Shown here in pieces: positions 53,231-64,000 of a stretch of 64,000 nucleotides of DNA (position 1 is the first letter of the stretch; each line of letters begins with the position of its first letter). The stretch comes from Silurus meridionalis (lineage: Eukaryota; Chordata; Actinopteri; Siluriformes; Siluridae), in assembly GCF_014805685.1 (NCBI RefSeq), contig NC_060887.1:34219963-34283962 (forward strand). The letters are read 5' to 3'. Made by a program: the position numbers and the translations under genes. The notes below the pieces were generated by a model. It saw only the letters and a program-made list of their open reading frames with translations, was not told the origin of the DNA and did not search any database.

Positions 53231-55795
53231 ATATGTGTTTATCCTCATCTGTGGTCACGGGGATGTAGGTAGTGAGCCCTGAATAGTGCTGGGGGATACA
53301 GGTTAAGAATCTAATGTCACTTACTGCATGGTAAACTAAGATGATGTGGCTTGACCATTTTACAAGAGCTTCATCAAGAGCTAGCTCCTGCAATAGCAGT
53401 ATCACACTTACTTGTACCAAAGGACAGAGACCCCAGTGAAGACCCTGGGCCTGTTGGAGCGATTATAGCTCACTTTTGTCTTGGGATCTGCCTCACAGAA
53501 GAAACTGGAATCTGTGGCTGGGAATGAAGAGGAAGTCTGGATTTGACCTTGTCAAGTATTTGCTAAAGCATTAAAAGAGAAATTTACTAAATAGTAACTG
53601 ATTTATACCTTTTAGTTGCACATGGATTAGCAAATCTGTCTTTACAGTCAGCTACTAAACATCACTTAAGCGGATGAGCTAAAACTGTATTATGTCCAAA
53701 CCTCCGTGAAATCAAAGAGGTGTTGGTGCTGATTTATGTATCTGATTTCTGTAACTAGGATGCGAGTTGTGCTGATAATATTACCACACTGTCATCATGC
53801 CATAATGCATTCATGACCTAGAACTCGGGATGAGTATCATAATCATCATTACCTTCCATGTTTGTGACTGAGTCCCATCCATTCATTTAAAACAAATATT
53901 TTTAAAAGGGTTATCAAGTTTCCAAAGTGGATGCTTCACTCAATTAGCATGCTGCAATTAGTGCTAATGAACACTGGAAAAAAAAAAGAAAAGAAAAACA
54001 TAATAATAGCAGGGGGAAAAAAAGGATCAGAGCATTTGGCAGAAAAGAGTCTTGGGTGATTAGACACTTCTGAGCCCAGAAATGCAGGCTGAAGCAGTGC
54101 ACTTTCCTTTTCAACACAGATTAATTTCCACCACAACAAACCAAAAAGGCTTTTATGGCTCGTTTGTGTATGGAGACAAGACTGTCAGAGAGATGTTTTC
54201 CCTCGAGCTGCAAGCAAAACACGAACATTACAGAGACGATTCTTTAGCCTTTCCAGCGAAAAAGAGAAAACCTTGATGGCTAAAGTGTCCTTTTTGGCCA
54301 CTTTTATTGTGATATTGTTTAAGCTGACCTTATGATTTAGTCCAGAGCACAAGACTTGGTCATTTGGCCTCTTGACCTCCACACTCAAATGTAGTTGTGT
54401 GTTATATTTGTGTGGAGACATCTTTTGTCTGTTGAACTGAGTGATGACCTTGTGGGGGCTGGAAGGATGGCGATTTTGCACTTTTTTCAACCTGAATATA
54501 AAACAACATTTGTACATTTTCTGGAATATCTATGTTGGCTGTATGTGATTTGTAATAAGGATTAAATAATGAGAGAAAAAAAAAACACTATACGTTCTAT
54601 CGTATATAAAAAATTCAACATTTAGCAACAATAAAATGATGCATATTATACTAGTGTATATGATGGACATGAAATGTATTGAAATGACAAAAAATATCAA
54701 TAAAATATACACTCGAGATATCTATGATGGCTATGAAAACAATAAAACAAGATAAAAAAGAATAAACTCAATAGCTAACATTATAATTCATGTAAATAAA
54801 TAAACAAACAAACAAATAAATAAATATAGCTATATATCTATAATGGCAACAATGAAAAGGATGAAAAAAATAAGTAAAGTAGCAGTATGTATCTAGTGAG
54901 ATAATTAATTCTGAACAGCATGAACAACAATAACCACTTATTTAACAAAAGAATAAATAAACTGCACATTCTTTAATTCTTTAAATGTCTGATTGCCACA
55001 AGTGAGATATATTAAAGGCAGTACATTCAGGTAAAGATACCTGAACAGGTGTGTAGATGTGAGAATGTATTATATACTCAGACAGGTGTGTCACATACTC
55101 ATAAACCTTGTTAATAAAACAAGCTTTTATCGTAAAATGTACATGAGCTCATGGCATTAGCAACGCCGAATGACTCATCGTTGAATGCAGACAACATGAC
55201 AATGTAAACTGTGACTACAGCAAATCTGGGGCTTTACTTTGAGTCACTGGTGTAGAAGTATACTCCTGACATCTGAGCTGAAAGCACAAATCGTCACTCT
55301 CATTACAGCATTCTACAGCCTTCAAAAGGTAAATGGGTATGTTTGTCCCCACTGAGCTAGCACTGATAATCTTGCTATGATTGTTATGTAACGACTATCG
55401 CATCAGCTAATTGGCTAAGACGCAGCAGGGAACCCACTGCTGGCTCAAACACACTAAACGAAAATGAACATCTTGTCAAAACTGAAGCCGTAGACCCTGT
55501 GATCCATTGGGAAGAAAAGATTTGGAAACCATTAGTTTTCCAATACAGGAGCATTACTGCAAGTTTAAAAGCAGGATCTAACACATATCAGGTTAAGTGA
55601 ATAGAATATATCTAGGTAGATATCATCTACACACACCATTCACTTTATTAGGGCTTATTCGAACAGTTGTCCATTCAGCCAGTCATGTGACAGCAAGACA
55701 ATGGAAAAGACTAACACGAGACAAAATGGCAAAGGTGGGATAAGATACACAAGTGCTAATTAACTCGACCATGTATCAGGTGCAGACTTCAGAGT
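53231..55795. other. intergenic; AT-rich block at 54530-54970
   Basis: No gene is supported. The 54530-54970 part is very AT-rich, with AAATAAATAAA-type runs. A short fragment at about 55635-55700 (TTCACTTTATTAGGGC, CAGTTGTCCATTCAGCCAGT) looks like debris of a Tc1-type element. Confidence 0.45.
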
Positions 55796-55855
55796 AAGAG
55801 CTGGGATCAGGTGAAATATTTCAATAATGAAATATTTTACCTGATCCCAGCTCTT
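55796..55855. repeat. near-perfect 28-bp inverted repeat (hairpin)
   Basis: The arms 55796-55823 and 55828-55855 are complementary over 28 positions with a single mismatch, separated by the 4-nt loop ATAA. The arm begins AAGAGCTGGGATCAGG. Neither flank extends the pairing. It matches no transposon terminus seen elsewhere in the window. Confidence 0.93.
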
Positions 55856-57763
55856 GCAAAAGTGTGAGAACTTTTGTTTTTGATCTAAGATATCTTTGAT
55901 TTGCAAGCCTGGACAATATCTGTTCAAGTAAGTCTGTGCACTTGTGATGTCTGAAACAAAAAAAACAAATGCAGCTGTGAAAATAGATCCTGTTTGTTTC
56001 TTTTTTCCACAATTTAGAACCGATTGTACGCTCAGTTCCAGGTTTGTCCAAAATGCGCATTATATAACGCAGAGGTTGCACAAACGTTACCTTATGTAAG
56101 TAATGTAAAGTAAATGGGCTGCATTCAGATATCCATCCAGATCTGTGGCTCTTAAAAGCCAGCAGGATTCCCAATCTCCGAGACTGTACCATCAACACCT
56201 GCAGAGTGAATGGGCCTCTATTAGTTTGCATGCAGAATTGAAATGCTTTCAGAAATCCTTGCCGCTAACGCAGCTGCATTAATCACCATGACAACTCGAG
56301 CCTGTATCTCGGCTCGTCCCGGCCGGCGAGAGAGAGTGGAGAACGAAAGGGAATCTTAATCATTTGTATTCTAATTTCACTCTTTTTCTGAACAATCTTT
56401 CTTTTTTACCTTTTACACTACCCTCAAATTTGTTTGGATGGTCTGGAATAATTTACGTCTTTTGCCGTAGTCATTCCATTAACCTTCCCTTTGCTCTTCT
56501 CTATATCTGTCAAATCTTTGTTTTAAACAGCTCAGGCGATGATTTAGAAACCACTTTTAATCCTTGTAATGGCAGACAGTGATGCATTTCGGCTTCGGGA
56601 GAGAAAATAATCTTGTCGAGAGGAGAAGTAGGCGCTTCGTACTTGCTTCGGCACTTATGGGTAACGGCGTGTGTTTTTCTTTTTTCACTCGGCTGCTTTT
56701 CAGTTAATCCCTGACCTCGGAGATGAGGAGCAGCGGGAGTCGGGAAAATAGTGGAAGAAGATATTAATAAAAGTTTCTTTACTTCTTAGCACCTTGAACA
56801 CCTACAGGCAACGAGAGAAGTCATCCGTGGTCACGTGGGCCAGCTGACTAATATGCTTTCATAATAAAAAATCATGTCGAAAAGCATTAAACCAAACAGG
56901 CACAGATTGAGAACGCTACAGAAGGTGTTGATTTCTTTACCACCAAAGCAGCTCTGACGCCATTTTTAGCTGTAGGAAAAAAACAAAAGCATATTAATGC
57001 ATGATTCGAATATGTTTTCTGTAAGAACAATTTAAACAGGTATTTGTATGCCATAAACGTAAAAATGGTTGTTTTGCAATCAAAAAAGTGTAATCATCAA
57101 AATGTTCAATCTTTTTGTAAACAAACTGTGAATTCGATTCATTTTTAAAATTTTCTTTGTCTCAAAGCAGCTTTAGCTAAAGAGGTCAATAAGGAGAGTA
57201 TAAGTATGGTGTAGTTCTGGGTGGCATTGAAAGTCCATTCATTACAGTTACATTATTGTGAAGTGATGTGTGCAGTGATGGGCGCAAAAATGTTCATGCA
57301 ACCCGTGGTCCTAAACCGTTGTAGCAGATTGTTCAATTCAAATCCATTCAAGTTCTTCAGTAACTTCATGGATCTTTAGGCTGGTTATGTGGAACCATCC
57401 TCCAGTTGCACATTGTATCTCCAATTGATGAGAACCGCAGCAGTTACGTCATGGAGAAGTGTGAATTAACATTCACGGCTTCAACTAGTTCTGAAAGAAA
57501 CCACGCTGGCGGTCTGAAACGAAGGTTGCTTATGTAGCTGTGGTTTCATGACGGTGCAGAGGATCATCAAGACATCTCGGGTCATCCATTAAAAGGACAA
57601 AAGTGATGTAATGGAGGTCACATGGTAAAGATATTCGCTAGAAAACAGGAAAGCTAATATTTCTGAGAAAAACAATTCTTGTAGAACCAGGGCTATACTT
57701 TTTATTTTATATGGCCAAGTTATTTTTTAATGGCCTGGCCTAGAAAAAAATAATAAAATTTTG

Positions 57764-57764
<1 letters not shown>
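55856..57764. other. intergenic, unique, no gene
   Basis: Balanced, non-repetitive sequence to about 56900, then AT-rich, with a fragment of the dispersed repeat at about 57140-57190 (TTGTCTCAAAGCAGCTTTAG). Confidence 0.45.

Positions 57765-57815
<51 letters not shown>
57765..57815 (+). repeat. (GT)n microsatellite
   Basis: About 25 uninterrupted GT units. Confidence 0.95.
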
Positions 57816-57820
<5 letters not shown>

Positions 57821-59689
57821 TGCTAGTTTGCCAAAGCTTTGCTGCAATGTTGACGCAAAAGATGGTGATGACCATTCCTTCTTCACCATTTACCTTCAAG
57901 CTCCCTCGCTCTCTTACACACATAAAAATCACACTAAATTTAAAACAGTATTTTTTAAGGGCAGCCATAACCTGTTTTTATGACTGAAATGTACAAGTTC
58001 AGAAAAAGCAGAGATCGCACCTCCTAAAGTAGGTTCACCCTAAGCCTCTCTGACATGAACAGCCCATGGACGTCTGACGTCTGAGAAGAAACAGAACATA
58101 CTCTTCCCATTTCTACCTGCCATGCTATCTTATGCTAAGATTACATCAGAGTGCCACTCAAAGGTGCTTTATTAACTGCATTTATAGTTTGCCGTCGCTC
58201 TGGAGGCCCCGGGTCAAAGGAGGGAGTCGTAAAAAAAACGACTCCACGAGGTCTCCTCCGTCATGCTAATGTTTAATCTTTCATAAACAGCACTTAACCA
58301 TGTTAAGCAAGGGTTGACATCGGAGCTAATTGCATCAGCTTTTTTCTTTTCCCTTTCTCCTTCTTCCTTTTTTTTTCTTTTACTGGGAACCAAACAACCT
58401 TTTAGGACTTGAGAAAATGTGCCAGGAAAAGCGAGAGAGCTATTTGTAGCTAGCGTTTAGGGAATATCACCCTTAAATAAACCAGCTGGAGATGGAATGG
58501 AATTGGAAGAGTACCATGTTTACATCCAGAGCCTTTGCGTAATTAATGTCAAATGCCTGCTCGTAAGCAGCGGCACATAGACAATAATTGGAAACAAATG
58601 TAAAGGGAATCTCTTGTTTGCCTTCGGTCAGCGGTAAGCCCGTAATTTGACAGTTAACAAAAACAGACATCAAAAAAAAGCTGGTTTTGTTTCTCAGAAG
58701 TGAACGACTTGGACCGAGTGGACTTTAAGACCCAGCGACACTGCAATCACGTTTAAAGGCGGCCATATTGGGTCAAAATGATACCGAACCTGTCAGCGCG
58801 TGATTCCGCACTGTGACTGACTCGACTCCAGGAAGATGAGTTCACAGGGAGAAAAGTGCCAGATCAAATCAGCGCAGGTAAAACAGCGACAATCCTCGCT
58901 TTTCTGCATTTTAATCACGCCAAAAGGTCACGTGAGGTTACTCAGGCGTGTCAGGATACCCGTGATTAAACCTGCCTCTCTGAGCCGAGGATAATTTATG
59001 GTGCGTGCAGGATGCACTGACCCCTGTCTCATTTTACACCTTTTGCATGCCCTGCAACAGATTATGTGCAAAATGGCCACGTAATTTACAGGCACATTAT
59101 TGGAAGGACACACAAAATGAAATCTTTGTGTCATGTTTCATAAGAGCATCGATATGCTGAGAAGCCCGACAGGCCTGAGGCAGTGTGTTAGCACTAACAC
59201 ATGTTAATTAAATCCCACTCTTACTCTGTTCTCCAAAATCTAAGGGGAACTGCAGAGCTGGAGCATAAATAAATTAACCAGCCAGCTTCCAGGCAAGAAT
59301 TGTTGTTTTATTATATATGTTTATTAAGTGGAAAAAAATATTTAGTTATTTATTCATCTTTCTTTCTTTCTTTTTTTTTTTTTCTGAAGATCCAGGAGTG
59401 TAAAAGTTTTCATACAGAAGAAAGACAAAAAAAGCTTACATACCATAACATGTTATATATGCTAATAAAAAAAAAAATACAAAAAAATTAAAGTAAAGTA
59501 AAAAGTACTCTCTAGTATTAGGTAATATTCTGATGTATTGGTTTTTGCCGAACCCTTTTAGGGTTTAAATGCATTGTAGGCAAATGCATTACTATTGTAT
59601 ACTTTTTTGGTATAGACATGGAGACTTTTGCTATTGTTTAATTTTGTATTATTTAATTTTGTAAATATAAATTTTTACATTTTTATTTT

Positions 59690-59697
<8 letters not shown>
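57816..59697. other. intergenic, unique; candidate regulatory block
   Basis: 58190-59290 is non-repetitive and motif-rich, with an octamer-like TTTTGCAT at 59041-59048. From 59300 on it becomes AT-rich, with T and A runs. No gene is supported. Confidence 0.45.

Positions 59698-59758
<61 letters not shown>
59698..59758. repeat. (AT)n microsatellite
   Basis: Sixty-one bases of alternating AT in an AT-rich 59.3-60.0 kb region. Confidence 0.95.
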
Positions 59759-59763
<5 letters not shown>

Positions 59764-60520
59764 TTTTTATTTACATTTAAAAATAGTATTATTATATTTT
59801 TTTATTGTATTTCATTTTTTATTGTATTTCTTTTAACTGTATTGATTTTATGATTTATACATTTTTCCGGGGTTTTTTTTTTGTTTGTTTGTTTGTTTTT
59901 TGGTTAGTTGTTTGCTTGCTTATCTATTTATTTATTTCTAAAGAAACAATGATTAAAGCAAAATTATACCTAAAATGATATACCCAAAACAGTTAAAATA
60001 ATCTTCCAAACACAAACCATGAGAATAAAACCGAAATTACAGCCAATTGCAAATTTCTTAAATGATTCCTAATGGCACGAACGAACCAATAAAAAACAAT
60101 TTCAAGCATCACCGAGAACAGCAAAATACAGTTGTATACATTGATTCTGTCTGGGTGTCAAATTTAAACCCAAATGCGGTCCGGAACCGTCGCCATTTTA
60201 CAGAGAAACACAGCTGGTAATAATACCATTCGTGACATTCCTCACCAAACTAAATGGGAAGCAGCTTGACTTTGGGGATCAAACCCTAAAATGACCCCGG
60301 GGTGACTTTCCCAGGCGAAACTGCCGAGACCATACAGTAAAGCTTTCTTATGATGTCTTGAACAGATCGCCATTAAACAGCATGTGAATGCGGTTGTGAA
60401 TGCTTTACATTCTTTACTCTTTCCACTGGCTGCTAACAAGTACACAACACATTATCCTTAAACACTGCTTAAGTGCTGGTTAATTTATGTGGCTTGTTCT
60501 GACACCAACATTCCAGACAG

Positions 60521-61056
60521 TGAGAGAGAGAGAGAAAGAGCGAGTATATGAGACAGGAAAAGAGAGAGAGAGAAAGCGAGACAGAGAGAGAGAAAGAGAT
60601 AAAGAGAGAGAGAGACTGAGTACAAGAACTTATTTTCCCACTCATTGCCTCTTTAATTCAGGCACTTCTTTTTGTTGCTCCAAAAAAAACCAGGACCCCA
60701 TCACTGTCACTCAGCCTCCCTCCCTTCCCACTGCGCCCCTGAACCCGCGCCCTCCCTCCCGGCCCTGAGTCTGGCTCTGGGCTTCGTTCTCATACTTAAA
60801 CACTTCCTATTTGCATACAGTATCCTTCTTTCCCCTCTCACTGGGTTTGTGTGCTGAGGGATACAAAGGAAAGAGAGAAGAACAGAGTTAGTGATAGAGA
60901 GAGAAACAGAGAGATAGAGTGAGACGGTGAGAGAGAGAGTGTGAGATAGAGTGAGGGGGCCTAAGATGTGGAGGAGCAGAGAAAGAAAGAGATAAAAAGA
61001 CAGAGAGAGAAATAGAGAGAAAAGAGACAGTAAAGTAGGATATACAGAGGCACTGG

Positions 61057-61109
<53 letters not shown>
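60521..61109 (+). repeat. GA-rich low-complexity region ending in (GA)n
   Basis: Two GA-rich blocks (60521-60618 and about 60865-61109) flank a C/T-rich unique segment. The second ends in a 49-base pure GA tract (61061-61109). Long Ser/Leu-repeat open frames on the minus strand here are artefacts of this composition. Confidence 0.9.
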
Positions 61110-61112
<3 letters not shown>

Positions 61113-61299
61113 GGCAATGCACTGGAAAGTGTACACCCTCACATTTTATTTTTATATGACTTTTATTTTATTTCATTTCATTCCATTTTATTAAAACAAT
61201 TGAAACCCTTACCTTTTTTAATACTTTTTTTCCTACACTGGTACATTTTTTGTATTTGTAAAAATGTATATATATTTTTACTTTTCTACAATGTATAAA

Positions 61300-62011
61300 T
61301 AAAAGTTTGTAGACACCTAAGCATAAGATTCGTATGTGTTTTTTGAACATCCCAATCCACATTTAGTCTCCATTTGCTGTTATAATTCCCTCCACTCTTC
61401 TAGGATGATGTTCCTCTAGATTTTGGAGCTTGTGGAGATTTGTGTGAGATTCATTCAGCCACAAGGGTGTTAGTAAAGTCGGGTACTGATGTAGGTGAGG
61501 TGAGGAGGCCTGGGGTGCAGTCAGCGTTCACATTCATCTCAACGCTGTTCAAAAGGATTGAGGTCAGAGCTCTATAGCAGGCCAATAAAGAGCCACTCCA
61601 ACCCATGTACACCATATATTCATGGAGTTGTCTTTGTGCACAGGGGCATTGTCATGCTGGAACATGTTTGGGTTCCCTAGTTCAAGTGAAAAGAAAATGT
61701 AATTCTACCGCATCCAAAGACATCTGACGCCTGGGGTGCAGTCAGCATGCCAAGTCATCCCAAAGTTGTTTAGTAGGGTTGAGGTCAGAGGTCTATAGCA
61801 GTAGATCTTCCACTCCAACCAATGTAAAGCATATCTTCATGGAGCTGGATTTGGCTACAAGGGCAATTTCTTGCTGGAACAGGTTTGGGTCTTCTAGTTC
61901 AAGTGAAGGCATAATTTCATGCTACAGCAACCAAAGACAATTTTGTGGTAACCGTTGAGAACCACATATGGCTGAAAAAGTCAGGTGTCCCTATACTGTT
62001 GTCCATAGAGT
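61300..62011 (-). mobile_element. Tc1/mariner remnant with internal tandem duplication
   Basis: The termini are AGTTTGTAGACACCTAAGCA and AGGTGTCCCTATACTGTTG. On the minus strand 61620-61690 decodes to NMFQHDNAPVHK and 61545-61570 to SDLNPFEQ, the catalytic-domain landmarks of a Tc1-type transposase. The block starting CTGGGGTGCAGTCAGC is present twice, at 61510 and 61731, an offset of 221 nt. Frames are broken. Confidence 0.82.
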
Positions 62012-62934
62012 TTATTTACAGTGAAGCAAATGGGAAAAGAGTTATGCAGGAGTTAATATTAAACCCAATGACCCATCAGCATAGCGAGTCTTCCAGGCAT
62101 AAAAAGCCATCTTTCATATCTGAGAGCCAGACTTCTCTGAAAGTGTTATGCATGAGTGTTTTTAGTACAGTGACTAAGCACGATGAGTCTGAAGAGGGAA
62201 GTAGAAAAGCTTGTCTGTGCCTGAATTATACAGGGAAATTCTGGGAATGACCCTGGTATCTGATTACGCTAGATAGAGTCACACAGAAACAGAAACGAAG
62301 CACCCAAGCTGGTAAATGACATAATGTTTTTTTTTCTCTCCTGACACTCTTAGCACCTACGTAAGAAACGTTTGCCTGAGAGCGGTATTAACCCTTTAAA
62401 GTCTAAAACAGATTATTTGCAATGAAAATAATGAAATTGCTGTATGTGGTGTATTCAATTTAAGTGTCAATATGCAATTATTGATCCGACATCACTCAAG
62501 GTCCTAAATCCATTTCCATTTACAATATGTTATTTGGTAGATGATGTAACCAGAGTGACATAATAAATTCATTCTTATCAATAAATACATCCTGATACTG
62601 GTTCATTAAGAAACTAATCTGGAATACAATCAATCTAAGTAATCAATTTTTTTAAGAAATGAGAAGTGTCTTGAAGCATGCCTTTCTCATACCCTGAGTC
62701 ATCGAGGGACCAGTCGAGCAGTGCTAGTGGATTGAAAAATCATGTTGCAGTGCAGGGTCAGATAAAAGCTATGAGGTACAGGGGTGCTGGTCTGCTTTTA
62801 GCTTTGTAGACAAGCATCAGTGTATTTAATTTGTAACAGGCAGCTATGGGCAGATGCTCTAGATTGTCCCAGGTTTTTTGATCCCGGATGTGAGCAGCCA
62901 TTTTATCCACCTCACTATATTCCTTCTAATGCAG
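62012..62934. other. intergenic, nothing recognised
   Basis: No gene or repeat family was recognised. Confidence 0.4.
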
Positions 62935-63599
62935 CTACAAACCCATTTAATAAAAAATTGTAAAATGTAAATAAAAAGTGAATGCAATGCATTGAAAAGC
63001 TCAAAAACCCATATTTTACTCGCAATAGAACATCAAATGTTTAAACTAAGGAAATGTACCATGTACCACTGCTGAACGATATATACACGTGTTAGAGCAA
63101 CAAATGTTTCCATCAAGAAAATGTCTTTTAAGCAAGACAATGCTAACTGCATACTGCATCCATTACAATAGCATGACTTTGTAGTAGAAGAGTTCGGGTG
63201 CTGAACTGGACTGCCTGTAGTCTAGACCATTCACCATTTAAAAACATTTGTTGAATCATGAAGCGAAAAATACAACAAAGGACACCCAGAACTGAGTCAA
63301 TAGAATCTTATATCAGACATATATGGGACAACATTCCTCTCCCAAAACTTCAGCAACCGGTCACCAGTTCCCAGATGTATATGAACAGAAGACATGCTGC
63401 TACACAGTGGTAAACATGGTCTTGTCTCATTAAAATCAAAGTGACATTTTGATTAAAATGGTATCTATTCTCATTTTAAGCATGTTATATTTGTTTTACT
63501 GTAAAAAGAATATGGTTTTAGCAAATTTGCAAATCATTGTATTCTGTTTTTATTTACATTTCACACAGTGTCCTAGCTTTTTTGGAATTGGGGTTGTAG
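62935..63599 (+). mobile_element. Tc1/mariner-like element with degraded transposase end
   Basis: The termini are CTACAAACCCATTTAATAAA and TTTTTTGGAATTGGGGTTGTAG, a decayed inverted repeat. The plus strand at 63120-63420 decodes to KQDNA, IMKRKIQQRTPRT, ESYIRHIWDNIPLPKLQQ and ATQW in order. This is the C-terminal half of a transposase common in teleosts, with frameshifts and stops. The N-terminal half is deleted. Confidence 0.85.
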
Positions 63600-64000
63600 A
63601 TTAAATTACCTTCATTGGTGGCAGTTTATTTATGACTTTATCAACACAATTCAGCACATGCTCAAGTTGATGAAATATAACTGGATACATAAATAAGGAT
63701 TTGCTTACTAAAAGTAACCTCAACTTAATATTTTGATGATATTATATCAAAAACATTCACAACCAAAAGTAGGTAAATTAAATGGTGTAACGAATTGACA
63801 AACAATACATACAAAGACATTTTTTAAGTGATGCGATCAGGATATGATCCAGAGTAAAAGTGCTTATTAGTCATTCTGGCAAAAGTTCAAAGCTTCAGAT
63901 TTTGCACATGAAGTAGAAACTCTTAAATGTGCTAAAATTATGAAAGTGCAATAACAACTTGAACCACAAAACGCACTGATTATGACTTAAGTTTGTCCAA
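63600..64000. other. window end, nothing recognised
   Basis: AT-rich sequence without repeat landmarks or open frames of interest. Confidence 0.4.

Noticed and set aside
60707..61142. Ser/Leu-repeat proteins on the minus strand
   Set aside because: These are translations of GA-rich low-complexity DNA.

Overview
The window is vertebrate genomic DNA, almost certainly from a teleost fish: low gene density, GT-AG introns, many CA/GT, GATA and GA microsatellites, tRNA-derived SINEs with a teleost-type tail, and decayed Tc1/mariner, hAT and DIRS-type elements. The Tc1 and SINE families resemble those I associate with catfish and other otophysans, but the species is a guess. No bacterial-style operon, CRISPR array, tRNA or rRNA gene was seen.

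One gene is well supported: a complete klf6 (Kruppel-like factor 6) on the + strand. Its four coding exons are 43186-43287, 44958-45534, 46386-46509 and 47986-48037. They encode 284 residues with three C-terminal C2H2 fingers. All splice sites are GT-AG and phases agree across every junction. A GC-rich promoter region (about 42620-43000) carries four CCAAT boxes, a MEF2-like site, a GC box and an E-box. The 3' UTR runs at least to a polyadenylation signal at 49099 and may extend to about 50.9 or 51.05 kb.

The remaining ~58 kb has no convincing gene. Upstream (1-42600) is a gene desert with mobile-element debris. It includes hAT-type elements with target-site duplications at 3825-4627 and 36347-37042, and Tc1/mariner remnants at 628-1093, 4797-4945, 6885-7251, 17915-18235, 20286-20780 and 27090-27500. 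It also includes a DIRS-type retroelement relic (5140-5990), a four-layer nest of insertions (about 8415-11060), a pair of inverted TA-flanked elements (9167-9901, 12795-13295), a LINE 3' end (33591-33955) and nine SINE copies. Downstream (51060-64000) holds a LINE-2-like tail (52800-53075), a near-perfect 60-nt hairpin (55796-55855), long GA and AT tracts, and two more Tc1/mariner remnants (61300-62011, 62935-63599).

Between the repeats lie non-repetitive, compositionally balanced blocks that look like candidate long-range klf6 regulatory elements (for example 22230-22510, 29440-29930, 35050-36000, 51600-51800 and 58960-59290). This is inference from texture and motifs only; no alignment was possible. 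I found no previously undescribed coding system. The most distinctive points are the hairpin, the nested transposons, the intron 3 tandem repeat, the CCAAT array and a start-stop uORF in the klf6 leader.
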